Positions 25,701-36,588 of a stretch of DNA of 64,000 nucleotides are shown here, one piece after another. The notes below the pieces were generated by a model that was not told where the DNA came from, made no database searches, and saw only the letters and a list, made by a program, of their open reading frames with translations. This DNA comes from Paramoeba atlantica (lineage: Eukaryota > Discosea), in the NCBI GenBank assembly GCA_977017575.1, contig CDRNVI010000196.1, forward strand, positions 1-64,000, in the 5' to 3' direction. The number at the start of each line of letters is the position of its first letter. The stretch's first letter is position 1. The position numbers were made by a program, and so were the translations under genes.

Positions 25701-26214
25701 GACCAAAATATCCAACATTCCATGCCCCCTTTTTTTGAAAAAGAGAAGAGATTGAGAAAGAGAAGAAAGAGAAAAGAGAGAGAGAAGAGAGGGAGAAAGA
25801 AGAGAGAGAAGAGAGGGAGAAAGAAGAGAGAGAAAGAAAATAGAAGAGAGGAAAGAGGAGAAGAGAAGAAAAAGAAAAAAGCAAAACTTGAAGTTGAAGA
25901 GAATTTGGTTGGTCATGAAATTGCCATTGCAAAGGGAAAAGAGGATCACTAAATCTCTTCTTTTCAGCTCTCTTTTCCACATTTCTTTTCTTTTCTTCTT
26001 CTTCTTCTCTTTCTTTTCTTTTCTTCTCTTTTCTTTCTTTTCTATTTTCTTCTCTCTTTATTTGCTCTCGATCCTGACTGTCAAGAATTTCTTTTGAAGA
26101 AGAAGAAGAAGAAGAAGAAGAAGAAGAAGAAGAAAAACTCTTCATACAAAAGAAAAGAAAGAGAGAATAAACTACCACAACAAAAAAGAAAACAAACTTT
26201 TTCTTCATCCCCAT
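13990..26214 (-). CDS. Tandem kexin-like pseudoprotease, stalked membrane protein
   Basis: Spans about 12 kb in many exons. It starts [21 protein letters not shown] (signal), then a 13-Ser run. Unit [91 protein letters not shown] (26.0-23.4 kb), then a P domain ([29 protein letters not shown]). The exon 20959-21117 contains both the end of P domain A ([13 protein letters not shown]) and the start of unit B ([13 protein letters not shown]), which shows this is one protein. Unit B repeats the order to 15.7 kb. A Ser/Pro stalk (15230-15715), CQTC, Cys-rich exon, membrane segment (about 14770), acidic tail with EEYTE repeats and a last hydrophobic stretch follow. Catalytic Asp, His and Ser are replaced in both units (His by Arg or Phe, Ser by Gln). 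Both units look unable to cleave; a structural or binding role is inferred. Confidence 0.75.
15230..15715 (-). repeat. Ser/Pro stalk coding repeat
   Basis: About 160 codons of SP, PSP and SPFPSP repeats between P domain B and the CQTC motif of the tandem pseudo-kexin. It probably forms an extended glycosylated stalk outside the cell. Confidence 0.85.
19430..19805 (-). repeat. Three-copy duplication over a pseudo-kexin exon edge
   Basis: Units of about 145 bases with the 3' end of an exon (codons for [20 protein letters not shown]), its donor, and an (ATT)n microsatellite. The real exon end is at about 19735-19805. The copies at 19580-19660 and 19430-19500 lie downstream in gene sense. Both carry an in-frame TAG where the real exon has CAG, so they are probably intronic relics. 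Confidence 0.9.
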
Positions 26215-26872
26215 TTCAAAAAATCAAAAAAATAAATTAATTCTCAAAAAATTGACTTTGTCAAGAAGAAAAAAGATTTTTGGTGACCCTTTTTTGTGAA
26301 GGAAATTGAGAGAGGAAAAAGACGTGCGGCTGTTGCGAGCGTCCCAAAGTGACCACTGCGGAGAAGGTGATTGGTTTTTGTGACTCTTTTCTGAGAGAAA
26401 GAGAGAGAGAGGAAAGACGTTGCGAAGCGATCACAAAAGATTGAGCACTTCCGCAAAGTCAAAAATAAGGAAACAAGGTTTCAAAAATCTGGAGGTGGTG
26501 AGATAAACTTTGTTTGAAGATGGGAGAGGTTAAGGTTGGAAAACGAAGAGGGAAGAGAAGAGGTGGTTCTGTTTTTGGTTCGGTTTCTTTCCTTCTCTTT
26601 TCCTTCTCAATTCTCCTCTCTCGTTCACACCACGCAAAAAAGATAACTCCAACATCCGACCGATATTACTTATTTAGTAAATATTTAGGTCACTATTTTT
26701 GGCCATCTTATTGTTTTGGTTTTGCCCACTGGACGAAGAAAGAGAGGAAACCAAAGAAGAAGAAAGAGAGAGGAAGAAACCGAGAAGAGAGTACTGTTTG
26801 GTCCAAAACTAAAAAGGCAACTGCCCCTTTTTGTTCAAAGAGAGTGTTTCAGAGAGGAGAGAAGAGAGAAAA
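26215..26872. promoter_or_regulatory. Divergent promoter with a two-copy repeat
   Basis: Separates the pseudo-kexin gene (minus) from ankyrin gene 1 (plus). At about 26275-26470 a unit of roughly 100 bases (tgtgac / gagagaggaaa / gacgt / ttgcgagcg-like) occurs twice with many differences. The remaining sequence is GC-richer than introns but shows no recognised gene. Confidence 0.45.
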
Positions 26873-28511
26873 ATGGAAGAGAAGAAAACCGAACCAAGCA
26901 CGGAGGAGGACGCAGAGCTCGTTGCTGCAATTGAAAAGGGAGATGAAGAACTTGTGAAAGAGATTCTCCAAAAAGAAGAAATTGATGTTAACTTCAAAGA
27001 CAAGGTTTCACAAAAAATTGTTATTCAGAAGAGTTGAGTCTTTCAAAAGCTGGACTGGATTTTTGTTTCTTTTTTTGATTAATTGTTTTTTTTAAGGATG
27101 GAATGACCCCTCTTCACTGGGCTGCTCAGAATGATTTTGAGAAAGGTGTGAAGATTTTGATTGAAAAAGGAGCGAATGTTGATCTTCAAAACGAAGTTTT
27201 TTTGATTTTTGATTTCTTTTTTTTTTATGTGTTTTTTGATGTTTTTCTTCTGATTTGGTTGTTTGGTTTCTCAAAAACAAGAATTAACTCTTGTTGATTT
27301 GTTGATGTTTTGATGTTCTTTTTGTTAAAGGACGGAAAGACCCCTCTCCACTGTGCTGCTGAGAATTATTCAGAAGAAGTGATGAAAATTCTGGTTGATC
27401 ATGGGGCCAATCCTGATATTCGAGATGCAGTTTTGATTTTATCTTTTTTTTTTTGGTCTTTTTGTTTGTTGATTGTTCTCTTTTTGTTCAAGGTTGGATG
27501 GTCCCCTCTTCTCTGTGCTATTTCTGACGATTCAGATGAAGTTGCGAAATTTCTTGTCGAACATGGAGCTGATGTTAATCTTCAAGACTCCAATGAAAGG
27601 GTTCAAAAAAAAAACAAATTTCATGAAAACAAACTTCATCTTTTTTAAACAAATTTCATTTTAACTTCATTTTTCTTTTTTCTCAGGTGGGATTTGCTCC
27701 TCTTCATTTTGCTGCAATTTCTGAGAACCAAACAATTTTAACAAATCTTCTTGAACATGGAGCTGATGTTGATCTTCAAGACGATGTTTTGATTTTTTTC
27801 TTTTTTTGTTTGTTTTTGAGGAACAGAGAGAGCAATCCAATTGTGTTGAAAAATAATTTTAATTTTAATTTTGTTGATTTGTTCATTAGAAAGGATTTTC
27901 CCCTCTTCATGTGGCTGCTGACAATTGCTTTGAAGGAATTGTGGAAATTTTGGTTGAACACGGAGCTAAGATTGATCTTCAAAACAAAGTATTTTGTTTT
28001 TATCTAATTGATGTTATTTTGATGTTCTATTTTTGTTTTGTTCATCAAAAAACTAACTTTTTTTTTGTTAATTTTGTTTGTGTGATTTACAGGGTGGAAA
28101 TACCCCTCTTCATTTGGCTGCTAGGCAGAGTTTTCAAGAAGGTGCAAAAATTCTTGTTGAAAATGGAGCAAAGATTGATCTTCAAAACAAAGTTTTTTTT
28201 TTGTCTCCTTTTTTGAAAGAGAGAGAGATGACGATGTTTATTTTTGGAGTGTTTCGAATGCTTGAATTGATTAACACCAATTCCTTGACCGAATTTTTTT
28301 GAACTCTTTTTTTTCTTAGGATGGGAAAACAGTCTTTGATGTTGCAAGAGATCATCGAATTGTTCAACTAATCAACCAATTGATGGTTTGATTTTTTTCT
28401 TTTCTTTTTACAATTTTCAATTTTTGATTTTTGATTTTTGATTTTTGATTTTTGTAGGAGAAAAATATCAAGCCAGCAAGAAAAAAACGAAAGCTAACTC
28501 CAAAGGGATGA
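26873..28511 (+). CDS. Ankyrin-repeat protein 1
   Basis: ATG 26873 opens MEEKKTEPSTEEDAELVAAI, an N-terminal cap (EKGDEELVKEILQKEEIDVN) shared with the other four ankyrin genes here. Seven exons then follow, the first six each coding one roughly 33-residue ankyrin repeat (for example DGMTPLHWAAQNDFEKGVKI at 27097) and the seventh a partial one (DGKTVFDVARDHRIVQLINQ, about 28320). The final exon reads EKNIKPARKKRKLTPKG and stops at TGA 28509-28511. All introns are phase 0, so exons can be gained or lost without changing frame. No membrane segment. The basic tail resembles a nuclear localisation signal. Ankyrin stacks bind other proteins; the partner is unknown. Confidence 0.85.
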
Positions 28512-29290
28512 GAACAAAAAAAAAAGAAGACCAAAAAAAAAATTCTTTTTCTCTTGAATGTCAAAAGTGAAAGTTCTTCTCTGTTCCTTTCCTTCTCTTG
28601 GAACCAAGACAGTTCCTTCTCTTTCAATTATGATGTCCCTCTGAAGAGGACACCACAATCTGTGACAGATTTCTCTGCCAGATTGGTTTGATTTGATTTG
28701 ACCAACTTCGAAGTTTTTCAGTTGGGGAGGCATTTCTTTTTCGGTTTGGCTCTGGATTCTTTCTTCTGTTGGAGAGGATTCTTTATTCCGTTTTTCGTTT
28801 TCGGTTCCTCGTTCAACATTCCGAAAAACGAATTCAAAGTTCTTCGAAAATTCAAAGTCGGGAAATCACAAAATTCTCAGAGATGATGAAATTCATTTGG
28901 ATCAAATCTCTGATTTGACAAATGACACACAGAAAGCTGAAAAACAATTGGTTGAGGATATTTCTTCTTTTTTAAAAACCCGAACGGATATCGGTAAGGA
29001 AGATTGACATATTTGGACAGACAAATTTGGATTTTTGGGGAGAAGCGGTGTTCCCTTCAAAAGTACCTGACGAAAAGGGTAAAAATGGGGTTGCGGCGAC
29101 CTCCACAATCAAAAAATTCCAAAATCTTGGGGAACTTTGGGGGTCCCTGTTCTTGATTGCCGGCCTCTTTGGCCTCTCCATACCCTCCATTCAAATTAAC
29201 TATGAGAAAGTTCCATCAGGGTGTCACAGCCAAAAAAAATTCAAACCAGAAAAAAAATTGAAAGGAAAAATTCCGAATTCCAAAATTCCA
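28512..29290. other. Spacer with an orphan exon-like frame
   Basis: Between ankyrin gene 1 and the DUF4331 gene. Composition is unlike the introns (mixed, higher GC). It contains an open + frame at about 28770-28993 discussed separately, and the DUF4331 promoter and 5' leader. Confidence 0.5.
28770..28993 (+). pseudogene. Possible orphan F-BAR/FCH-like exon
   Basis: A + frame is open for roughly 75 codons without ATG. It ends LVEDISSFLKTRTDI just before a consensus-like donor (G|gtaagg, 28994). The pattern LxxxxxFLKxRxxI is that of the first helices of F-BAR (FCH) domains, where an EKEYAK motif normally follows. I cannot find a convincing next exon, so this may be a relic or chance. Confidence 0.25.
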
Positions 29291-31089
29291 ATGACGCGGA
29301 TCGTTCTTTGCCTTCTCTTCTTTTTCTCGTCTCTCTCTCTCCACGTCCTGGGTTCGTCTCATTCTGAAGCACCCGGAACTGCCAAAATTCCAAGCGCCGA
29401 TGCTGTTGATTTCTACATGTTTCGATCCTACGAGGATGACCGAGAGGATTACACAACTTTTATCTTGAATGCCTATCCACTCCAGGACCCGTTTGCTGGG
29501 CCAAACTATTTCGCGTTGAGTGACCAACACTTTTATCAATTCCACATCGACAATGACGGTGATGCAGTCTCGGATATCGACATTTCTTTTTACTTTGGGG
29601 CTCAGTTGGGAGGAGAGGAGTATCAAACACCCTTCGACCCGGAGTTCTGTGATTGCAATTCTGGTACCGTACCAGATGAAACCAAACACCATGGACTTAC
29701 CGTTGATATTTTGGATGCTGATGGTGTGTCTATCAATCATCCCCAATTTGTCCCATTGAAGTTTATTGGGCCAGTGAGCGGACCAGACGATGCAACCCTC
29801 AACTTCAAAGAGACTTTCCAAATCCGATGGACGCAAGGTGGTGTGGATACTGAGATCGAAAATCCGAGTGGAGGCTTCTCTTTCCCAAAGCCATTTGACT
29901 ACGCTGGAGAGAAAACTTTTGGGGATGCTGAAACTTATGAATCGTATGCTCGTTCGTTCATCCAGAGCTTTTCGATTCCTAATTGCGCAGAACAAGGAAA
30001 AGTATTTGTGGGTCAGAGAAAAGAGCCATTCCATATCAATCTCGGGAAAATCTTTGATTTGGTTAACTTTATCCCAATTCAAGACTTTATTGAGCAGAGC
30101 GATAATAATAATGATCTCAGATTTATTAGTACCACTTCTCTTGTCATCGAGTTGCCAACCTCGTGTGTTTTGGGTGCCTCAGACGTTATTGGAGCTTGGA
30201 CAACGGTTAACCAACTTTGTCATGCGGGTGCGGATCATGTTGTTGGAGAGCAGTTCTCTCGATTGGGTAATCCTCTTGTCAATGAGTTGGTGATTGGTTT
30301 GGAAAAGAAAAAGGACTTCAATCAACAACCTCCAACAGACGATGCAGCCTCTTTCTTGGACTTTGTTCAATTCCCCTCCTTCCCAGCGATTTTGGATTTG
30401 TTGTTCAGAGATGCGGTCAATGATGCAATGGGCACTGATATTAGCAATCTTGCTCCTAACAACTTACCAAGGAATGATTTGGTCACTGTCTTCCTCACCG
30501 GAATTGCAGGGCTCAACATGCCTCCTGATCCAAACTTTATGGCTTCCGAAATGATGCGATTGAACACAACTGTCCCTCCAACAAAGAGGCAAAATCAAGA
30601 ACATTTGGGTATGTTATTTTCTTTTTTTTTCTTTCTTTTTTGCTTGTTTTGAGATATTTTTCTTGATTTTTTGCTTCAAATGAAAATTTTTCCTCCTCCT
30701 TCCTTGTTGGGTGCTGATTTTTCGAAAATTGAATAGGTTTGATTGGTGGAGATAGTGCTGGATTCCCGAATGGACGTCGACCTGGAGATGATGTGGTCGA
30801 TATTGTGTTGCGAGTGGCAATGGGAGTTCTTTGTTATTTAACTGATTTATGTGAAGAAGGCAATGCGCCTGTAGGAAATGTCCTGTTTACGGATGGAGCC
30901 CCTCTGACAGCGAGCGATTTTGATGATGAATTCCCTTATTTAAGGACACCAGTTCCAGGGTCCCCTTTCCCTGGGAGTGGGACTCCGTCTCCGTCTCCAT
31001 CCTCTTCCAGTGCAAATCTGTTGTCAGTCTCGACAAGCCTCTTTCTTGTTGCTCCTCTTTTGGCGATTTTGAATTTGTTCTGGTTTTAA
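29291..31089 (+). CDS. DUF4331 family secreted protein, probably GPI-anchored
   Basis: Starts MTRIVLCLLFFFSSLSLHVL (signal peptide; the upstream in-frame ATG at 29027 would bury it). The mature part begins SSHSEAPGTAKIPSADAVDF, the typical DUF4331 opening (SHREAP...D..D.Y.F), and continues with FHIDNDGDAVSDIDISFYF, FVGQRKEPFHINLGKIFDLV and DLVTVFLTGIAGLNMP. One intron (30609-30736) splits GLIGGDSAGFPNGRRPGDDV, another family hallmark. The C-terminus has a short SPSP linker and a hydrophobic end (LFLVAPLLAILNLFWF), as expected for GPI attachment. DUF4331 proteins are mostly bacterial and of unknown function. A single intron in about 1.7 kb and higher GC than the neighbours suggest lateral acquisition. 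Confidence 0.85.
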
Positions 31090-31113
31090 AGAATCAAAAT
31101 TTTTTTTGGATTG

Positions 31114-31119
31114 AATAAA
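31114..31119 (+). terminator. AATAAA poly(A) signal candidate, DUF4331 gene
   Basis: Canonical hexamer 25 bases after the stop codon. Confidence 0.5.
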
Positions 31120-31443
31120 CCTGCTGGCGATAAAACCTGTCTGAAAAAATCATTTTTTTCTTTTTTGGTGACCAGAACACATCCTCTCTGTGCATCAACA
31201 CTCAATAGAGATTCTAGAGAAGTTTGCAAACAAAAATACAAAAAGAAGATCATGAAATGACAAAAAATTCTTTTTTTTCTTTTTTTCTTTCTCAAAGTGA
31301 TTTTTTGAATGTCCTGATTTTAAAAAATTCCCTTTTTTTTTTCAAAATTGTTGGGTCTGTTCTCCGAAATTTTTGGGTTTTTTGAAAAAGCCAAAAAAAA
31401 GACCTCAGAGGTTCAACTCAGAGGTTGAGGGTGGTGAAGCTCC
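31120..31443. other. Intergenic, convergent 3' ends
   Basis: Between the DUF4331 gene and ankyrin gene 2. T- and A-runs; no recognised feature. Confidence 0.5.
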
Positions 31444-32589
31444 TCATTTTCTTGCTGGTTTGATATATTTCCCCTAATAAGAATAATAATAAAATGAATT
31501 AGATTCACAAAGAAAAGAATATTGACACACAAAAAAAAAGAAAAATAAAACCATCAATTTGTTGAGCAGTTCAAGAATTTCTTCATCATCTGTCATGTCA
31601 AAGACTGTATTCCCATCCTAACACAAAAAAGAAAAAGAGGTTCCACAAAATCAATTCAATTGAATATTCAAATTCAGACTCAAACCTCAATAAAAAAAGA
31701 TAAAAATCAAAATACTTTGTTTTGAATATCAACATTGGCTCCGCATTCAACCAAAATTTCTACAACATCTTTATGAAAATTGGTCACAGCAGAGTGAAGA
31801 GGGGTCCATCCCTCCTAACAACAAGTCAATAAAATCAAACAAAGAAAAGAAAATGAGATTATATTTGATATCCAACAGCCCCCCTCCTTTGATCTTTTAC
31901 ACACCCCAATCTCAAAAAATAAAACACAAAATAGAACATCAAAAAGAAGGACAGAGCAATAAAAAAATAAAAAAAAAAATAAAAAATAAAAAATACATTG
32001 TTTTGGATATCAATCTTTGCTCCCTGTTCAACAAGAAAGTTCACAATTTCTTTAAAACCATTGTTCGCAGCAAAGTCAAGAGGGGTATCTCCATCCTAAC
32101 AAAAAAAAAACTCAAAACATACCAAAATAGAAATCAAATATCAAAAATAAGGTCAAAAAAAAAAAGATAAAATCAAATTACATCATTTTGAAGATTAATC
32201 TCAGGTCCATGTCTGACCAAATTTTTCACAATTTCTTCAGAACCCCCCCAAACAGCACAATGAAGAAGGGAATCTCCAACCTAACAACAAATTAACAAAA
32301 TCAATAAATCAAACACAAAAGAAAAGAAAAAGAAGATTTCCTCCTCCTTTGATATTTTTCGAAAACAATATTGGAAAAAAAAAAGAAGAAACTTCAAAAA
32401 AACAAGAATTTCATTTTTTGAAACAAAAAAAACATCAAAAAACAAAAGAGAGATTCTAAATACAATTATAAAAATAACCTTATCTTTGCAGTTAATATCA
32501 ATTTTTTGGGTTTGGAGAATCTCTTGTACAAGTTCTTTATCTTCTTTTTCAATCGCTTCAAAAAGCCTGTTTTCTGAGTCATCCGCCAT
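31444..32589 (-). CDS. Ankyrin-repeat protein 2
   Basis: MADDSENRLFEAIEKEDKEL starts at 32589. Single-repeat exons follow at about 32280-32180 (DSLLHCAVWGGSEEIVKNLV), 32097-32000 (DGDTPLDFAANNGFKEIVNF) and 31817-31718 (EGWTPLHSAVTNFHKDVVEI), then a partial repeat (DGNTVFDMTDDEEILELLNK) and the end exon GKYIKPARK with TGA at 31444-31446. It is the shortest of the minus-strand ankyrin genes and lacks repeats present in genes 3 and 4. Introns are phase 0. Same family, and presumably same kind of scaffold role, as its neighbours. Confidence 0.85.
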
Positions 32590-33030
32590 CTCTTCTTCTT
32601 TTTGGGAGATAAATATTTTTGGGGTTTGATTTTTGATTTGAGTGATTGGTGATTTGTTCTCTCTTTCCTTTCAATTCATTCACTTGTTTGGAGAAGGATT
32701 TTAAGAGAAAGAGAGAAAGAGAAAGAGAAACAAGAAAACAATTTTCTAAAAATAGGGAGCTAAAAGTTCAAAACTCTTCTTCATTTTCATGAAACAATGG
32801 CAATCGACTCTTCTTCATTTTCTCTCTCCATTTCTTCTTTTTTAAAAAGATGTGGAAATTGAATAGAGCCATTCTCTAAAGCAAGAATTTCCTCTTCAAA
32901 GTATTCCTCAAAACTGACAATTTTTTCCTTTTTTCGAAAGCTTTTCTTCAAAACAGAAACACATTCAAAAAATCACTTTTAAAAGAAATATTTTTTTGAT
33001 CTTCTTTTGTCTCTTTGTTTGCATATTTCC

Positions 33031-34636
33031 TCACTCTTTCATTCTCTTGGATTTAGTTTTCTTTTTTTTCTTGCTGGCTTGATATTTTTCCCCTAAAATA
33101 GTAAAATGAATTAGTTTCACTAAAAGAAAATTGGAACAAAAAAGAGTAAAGGAAAATTAAAACAATTGATTTGTTGAATAGTTCAATAATTTCTTCATCA
33201 TCTGTCATGTCAAAGACTGTATCCCCATCCTGTTCAACACAAAAAAGAAAAAGAAGTTCAAAAAAGAAATATCCGCCCCTCAAAATCATTCAATCAATTG
33301 AACATTCAAATTAGAACTCAAAAACATCAATAAAAAAAGATAAAAATACTTCGTTTTGAATACCAATCTGAGCTCCATGTTCAACCAATATTTCCACAAC
33401 TTCTTTCTCTTTACTGGAAACAGCAGAGTGAAGAGGCGTACATCCATCCTAACACAAATCAATAAAATCAAACAAAGAAAAGAAAGATTATATTTCCTTT
33501 GATGGCAACCCCCCCAATTCAAAACAAAAACAGAACATCAAAATAAGGATGTTAATAAAAAAAGATAAAAAATACCTTGTTTTGGATATCAATCTTTGCT
33601 CCATGTTCAACAAGAAATTTCAATATTTCTTCAAAACCATTGGTCGCAGCAAAGTGAAGAGGGGTATTTCCAGCCTAACAAAAAGTTAAAATAAACCAAA
33701 AGAGAAATTAAACATCAAAAATAAGACCAAAAAAAAAGATAAAATCAAAACTTCATTTTGAAGATTAACACTAGCTCCACATTTCACAAGAAATTTCACA
33801 ATTTCACTCAAATCCTCCCAAACAGCAAAATGAAGAGGGGTATCTCCGTCCTAACAAAAAATCAAAACAAACCAAAATAGAAATCAAACATCAAAAAGAA
33901 GATAAAAAAAAAGATAAAATCAAAACTTCATTTGGAAGATCAATCTTAGCTCCATGTTCAACAAGAAATTCCACAATTTCTTTAAAACTGTTATCCTTTC
34001 CAGCAGCTAAGTGAAGAGGGGTATTTCCAAGCTAACAAAAAAAACAATATCAAAATAGATAATAAAAAAAAGATAAAAAAAACAAATAAAAATTTTAAAT
34101 AAAATCAAAAATACTCTGTTTTGAAGATCAATCTCAGCTCCATGTTCAACCAATATTTTCACAACTCTCTCAAACCCCTCCCAAGCAGCCCAATGAAGAG
34201 GGGTATTTCCATTCTAACAAAATCAACCAAAATCAAACAAAGAAAAGAAAAAGAAGATCAAATTTGAAATTCATCAAAACAATCTCCTCTCCTTGATCTT
34301 TTTGTAAAAAAAGAATTCACAAAAGAGATAACCGGATCTTTGCAATTAAACTCGATTTCTTGTGTTTGGAGAATCTCTTGTACAACTTCTTCATCTTTAT
34401 GTTCAATCACATCAAAAAGCTTCTTTTTTGAGTCCTCACCCATCTCTTCTTTTTTTGAGAGAGCAATCTTTTGGGACTCATTATTTGAATGAAAAAGAAA
34501 CAAACAAAAACTATTTTGTGAAAACCTTGTCTTGGCAGTTAAGATTGGTTTCTTGTGTTTGGAGAATCTCTTGTACAACTTCTTCATCTTTATGTTCAAT
34601 CACATCAAAAAGCTTCTTTTCTGAGTCATCCGCCAT
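33031..34636 (-). CDS. Ankyrin-repeat protein 3
   Basis: Two alternative first exons lie in tandem: MADDSEKKLFDVIEHKDEEV from 34636 and MGEDSKKKLFDVIEHKDEEV from 34443. The second could also be spliced in frame after the first. Five single-repeat exons follow (NGNTPLHWAAWEGFERVVKI, LGNTPLHLAAGKDNSFKEIV, DGDTPLHFAVWEDLSEIVKF, AGNTPLHFAATNGFEEILKF, DGCTPLHSAVSSKEKEVVEI), then DGDTVFDMTDDEEIIELFNK and the basic end GKNIKPARKKKKTKSKRMKE with TGA at 33031-33033. Phase 0 introns throughout. Almost identical to gene 4 over the 3' half. No membrane segment or enzyme domain. Confidence 0.8.
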
Positions 34637-35047
34637 CTCTTCTTCTTTTTGGGAGATAAATATTTTGGGGTTTGATTTTTGATTTGAGGATTGATCCTTG
34701 TTCTCTCTTTCCTTTCAATTCATTCACTTGTTTGGAGAAGGATTTTAAGAGAAAGAGAGAAAGAGAAGAGAAACAAGAAAAAGAAAACAATTTTCTAAAA
34801 ATAGGGAGCTAAAAGTTCAAAACTCTTCTTCGTTTTCTCTCCATTTCTTCTTTTTTTAAAAAAGATGTGGAAATTGAATAGAGCCATTCTCTAAAGCAAG
34901 AATTTCCTCTTCAAAAGTATTCCTCAAAACTGACAATTTTTCCCTTATTTCGAAAAGGTTTTCTTCAAAACAGAAACACATTCAAAAAATCACTTTTAAA
35001 AGAAATATTTTTTTGATCTTCTTTTGTCTCTTTGTTTGCATATTTCC

Positions 35048-36588
35048 TCACTCTTTCATTCTCTTGGATTTAGTTTTCTTTTTTTTCTTGCTGGCTTGAT
35101 ATTTTTCCCCTAAAATAGTAAAATGAATTAGTTTCACAAAAAGAAAATTGGAACAAAAAAGAGTAAAGGAAAATTTAAACAATTGATTTGTTGAATAATT
35201 CAATAATTTCTTCATCATCTGTCATGTCAAAGACTGTATCCCCATCCTGTTCAACACAAAAAAGAAAAAGAAGTTCAAAAAAGAAATATCCACCGCTCAA
35301 AATCATTCAATCAATTGAACATTCAAATTAGAACTCAAAAATATCAATAAAAAAAAGATAAAAATACTTCGTTTTGAATACCAATCTGAGCTCCATGTTC
35401 AACCAATATTTCCACAACTTCTTTCTCTTTACTGGAAACAGCAGAGTGAAGAGGCGTACATCCATCCTAACACAAATCAATAAAATCAAACAAAGAAAAG
35501 AAAGATTATATTTCCTTTGATGGCAACCCCCCCAATTCAAAACAAAAACAGAACATCAAAATAAGGATGTTAATAAAAAAAGATAAAAAATACCTTGTTT
35601 TGGATATCAATCTTTGCTCCATGTTCAACAAGAAATTTCAATACTTCTTCAAAACCATTGGTCGCAGCAAAGTGAAGAGGGGTATTTCCAGCCTAACAAA
35701 AAGTTAAAATAAACCAAAATAGAAATTAAACATCAAAAATAAGATTAAAAAAAAAGATAAAATCAAAACTTCATTTTGAAGATTAACACTAGCTCCACAT
35801 TTCACAAGAAATTTCACAATTTCACTCAAATCCTCCCAAACAGCAAAATGAAGAGGGGTATCTCCGTCCTAACAAAAAATCAAAACAAACCAAAATAGAA
35901 ATCAAACATCAAAAAGAAGACAAAAAAAAAAGATAAAATCAAAACTTCATTTTGAAGATTAACACTAGCTCCACATTTCACAAAAAATTTCACAATTTCT
36001 TCACAACCATTGGTCGCAGCAAAGTGAAGAGGGGTATTTCCAGCCTAACAAAAAGTCAAAACAAACCAAAATAGAAATCAAACATCAAAAAGAAGACCAA
36101 AAAAAAAAAGATAAAATCAAAACTTCATTTGGAAGATCAATCTTAGCTCCATGTGCAACAAGAAATTCCACAATTCCTTTCAAACTGGTATCCTTTCGAG
36201 CAGCGAAGTGAAGAGGGGTATTTCCAAGCTAACAAAAAAAACAAAATAGATAATAAAAAAAAGATAAAAAAAACAAATAAAAATTTTAAATAAAATCAAA
36301 AATACTCTGTTTTGAAGATCAATCTCAGCTCCATGTTCAACCAATATTTTCACAACTCTCTCAAACCCTCCCAAGCAGCCCAATGAAGAGGGGTATTTTC
36401 ACCCTAACAAAATCAACCAAAATCAAACAAAGAAAAGAAAAAGAAGAGATCTTTTTGTAATTCACAAAAGAGATAACCGCATCTTTGCAATTAAAATCGA
36501 TTTCTTGTGTTTGGAGAATCTCTTTCACAACTTCTTCATCTCCATGTTCAATTGCATCAAAAAGCTTCTTTTCTGAGCCATCCGCCAT
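35048..36588 (-). CDS. Ankyrin-repeat protein 4, with a frameshift
   Basis: Starts MADGSEKKLFDAIEHGDEEV at 36588. Exons parallel those of gene 3 with one extra repeat (AGNTPLHFAATNGCEEIVKF, about 36044-35945), ending GKNIKPARKKKKTKSKRMKE and TGA at 35048-35050. In the first ankyrin exon (about 36300-36403) one base is missing from a run of G on the coding strand relative to gene 3 (near 36365-36372), which breaks the reading frame between TPLHWAAW and GFERVVKI. Either this copy is becoming a pseudogene or the run was misread. All later exons are intact, which favours a very recent change or an error. Confidence 0.7.

Larger units (their letters stand above)
32590..36588 (-). repeat. Segmental duplication carrying ankyrin genes 3 and 4
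   Basis: About 2.0 kb from near 32640 to 34690 is repeated from near 34690 to 36600, including the intergenic sequence (32668-33030 matches 34712-35047 almost base for base) and the 3' exons of both genes. The second unit has one more ankyrin exon and small indels. High identity in introns and spacers means the duplication is recent. Confidence 0.9.

Noticed and set aside
28494-28733. Minus-strand frame starting MPPQLKNFEVGQIK
   Set aside because: No family resemblance and no exon partners; probably chance in a more complex spacer.
29216-30082. 288-codon minus-strand frame
   Set aside because: Antisense shadow of the intron-poor DUF4331 coding region.
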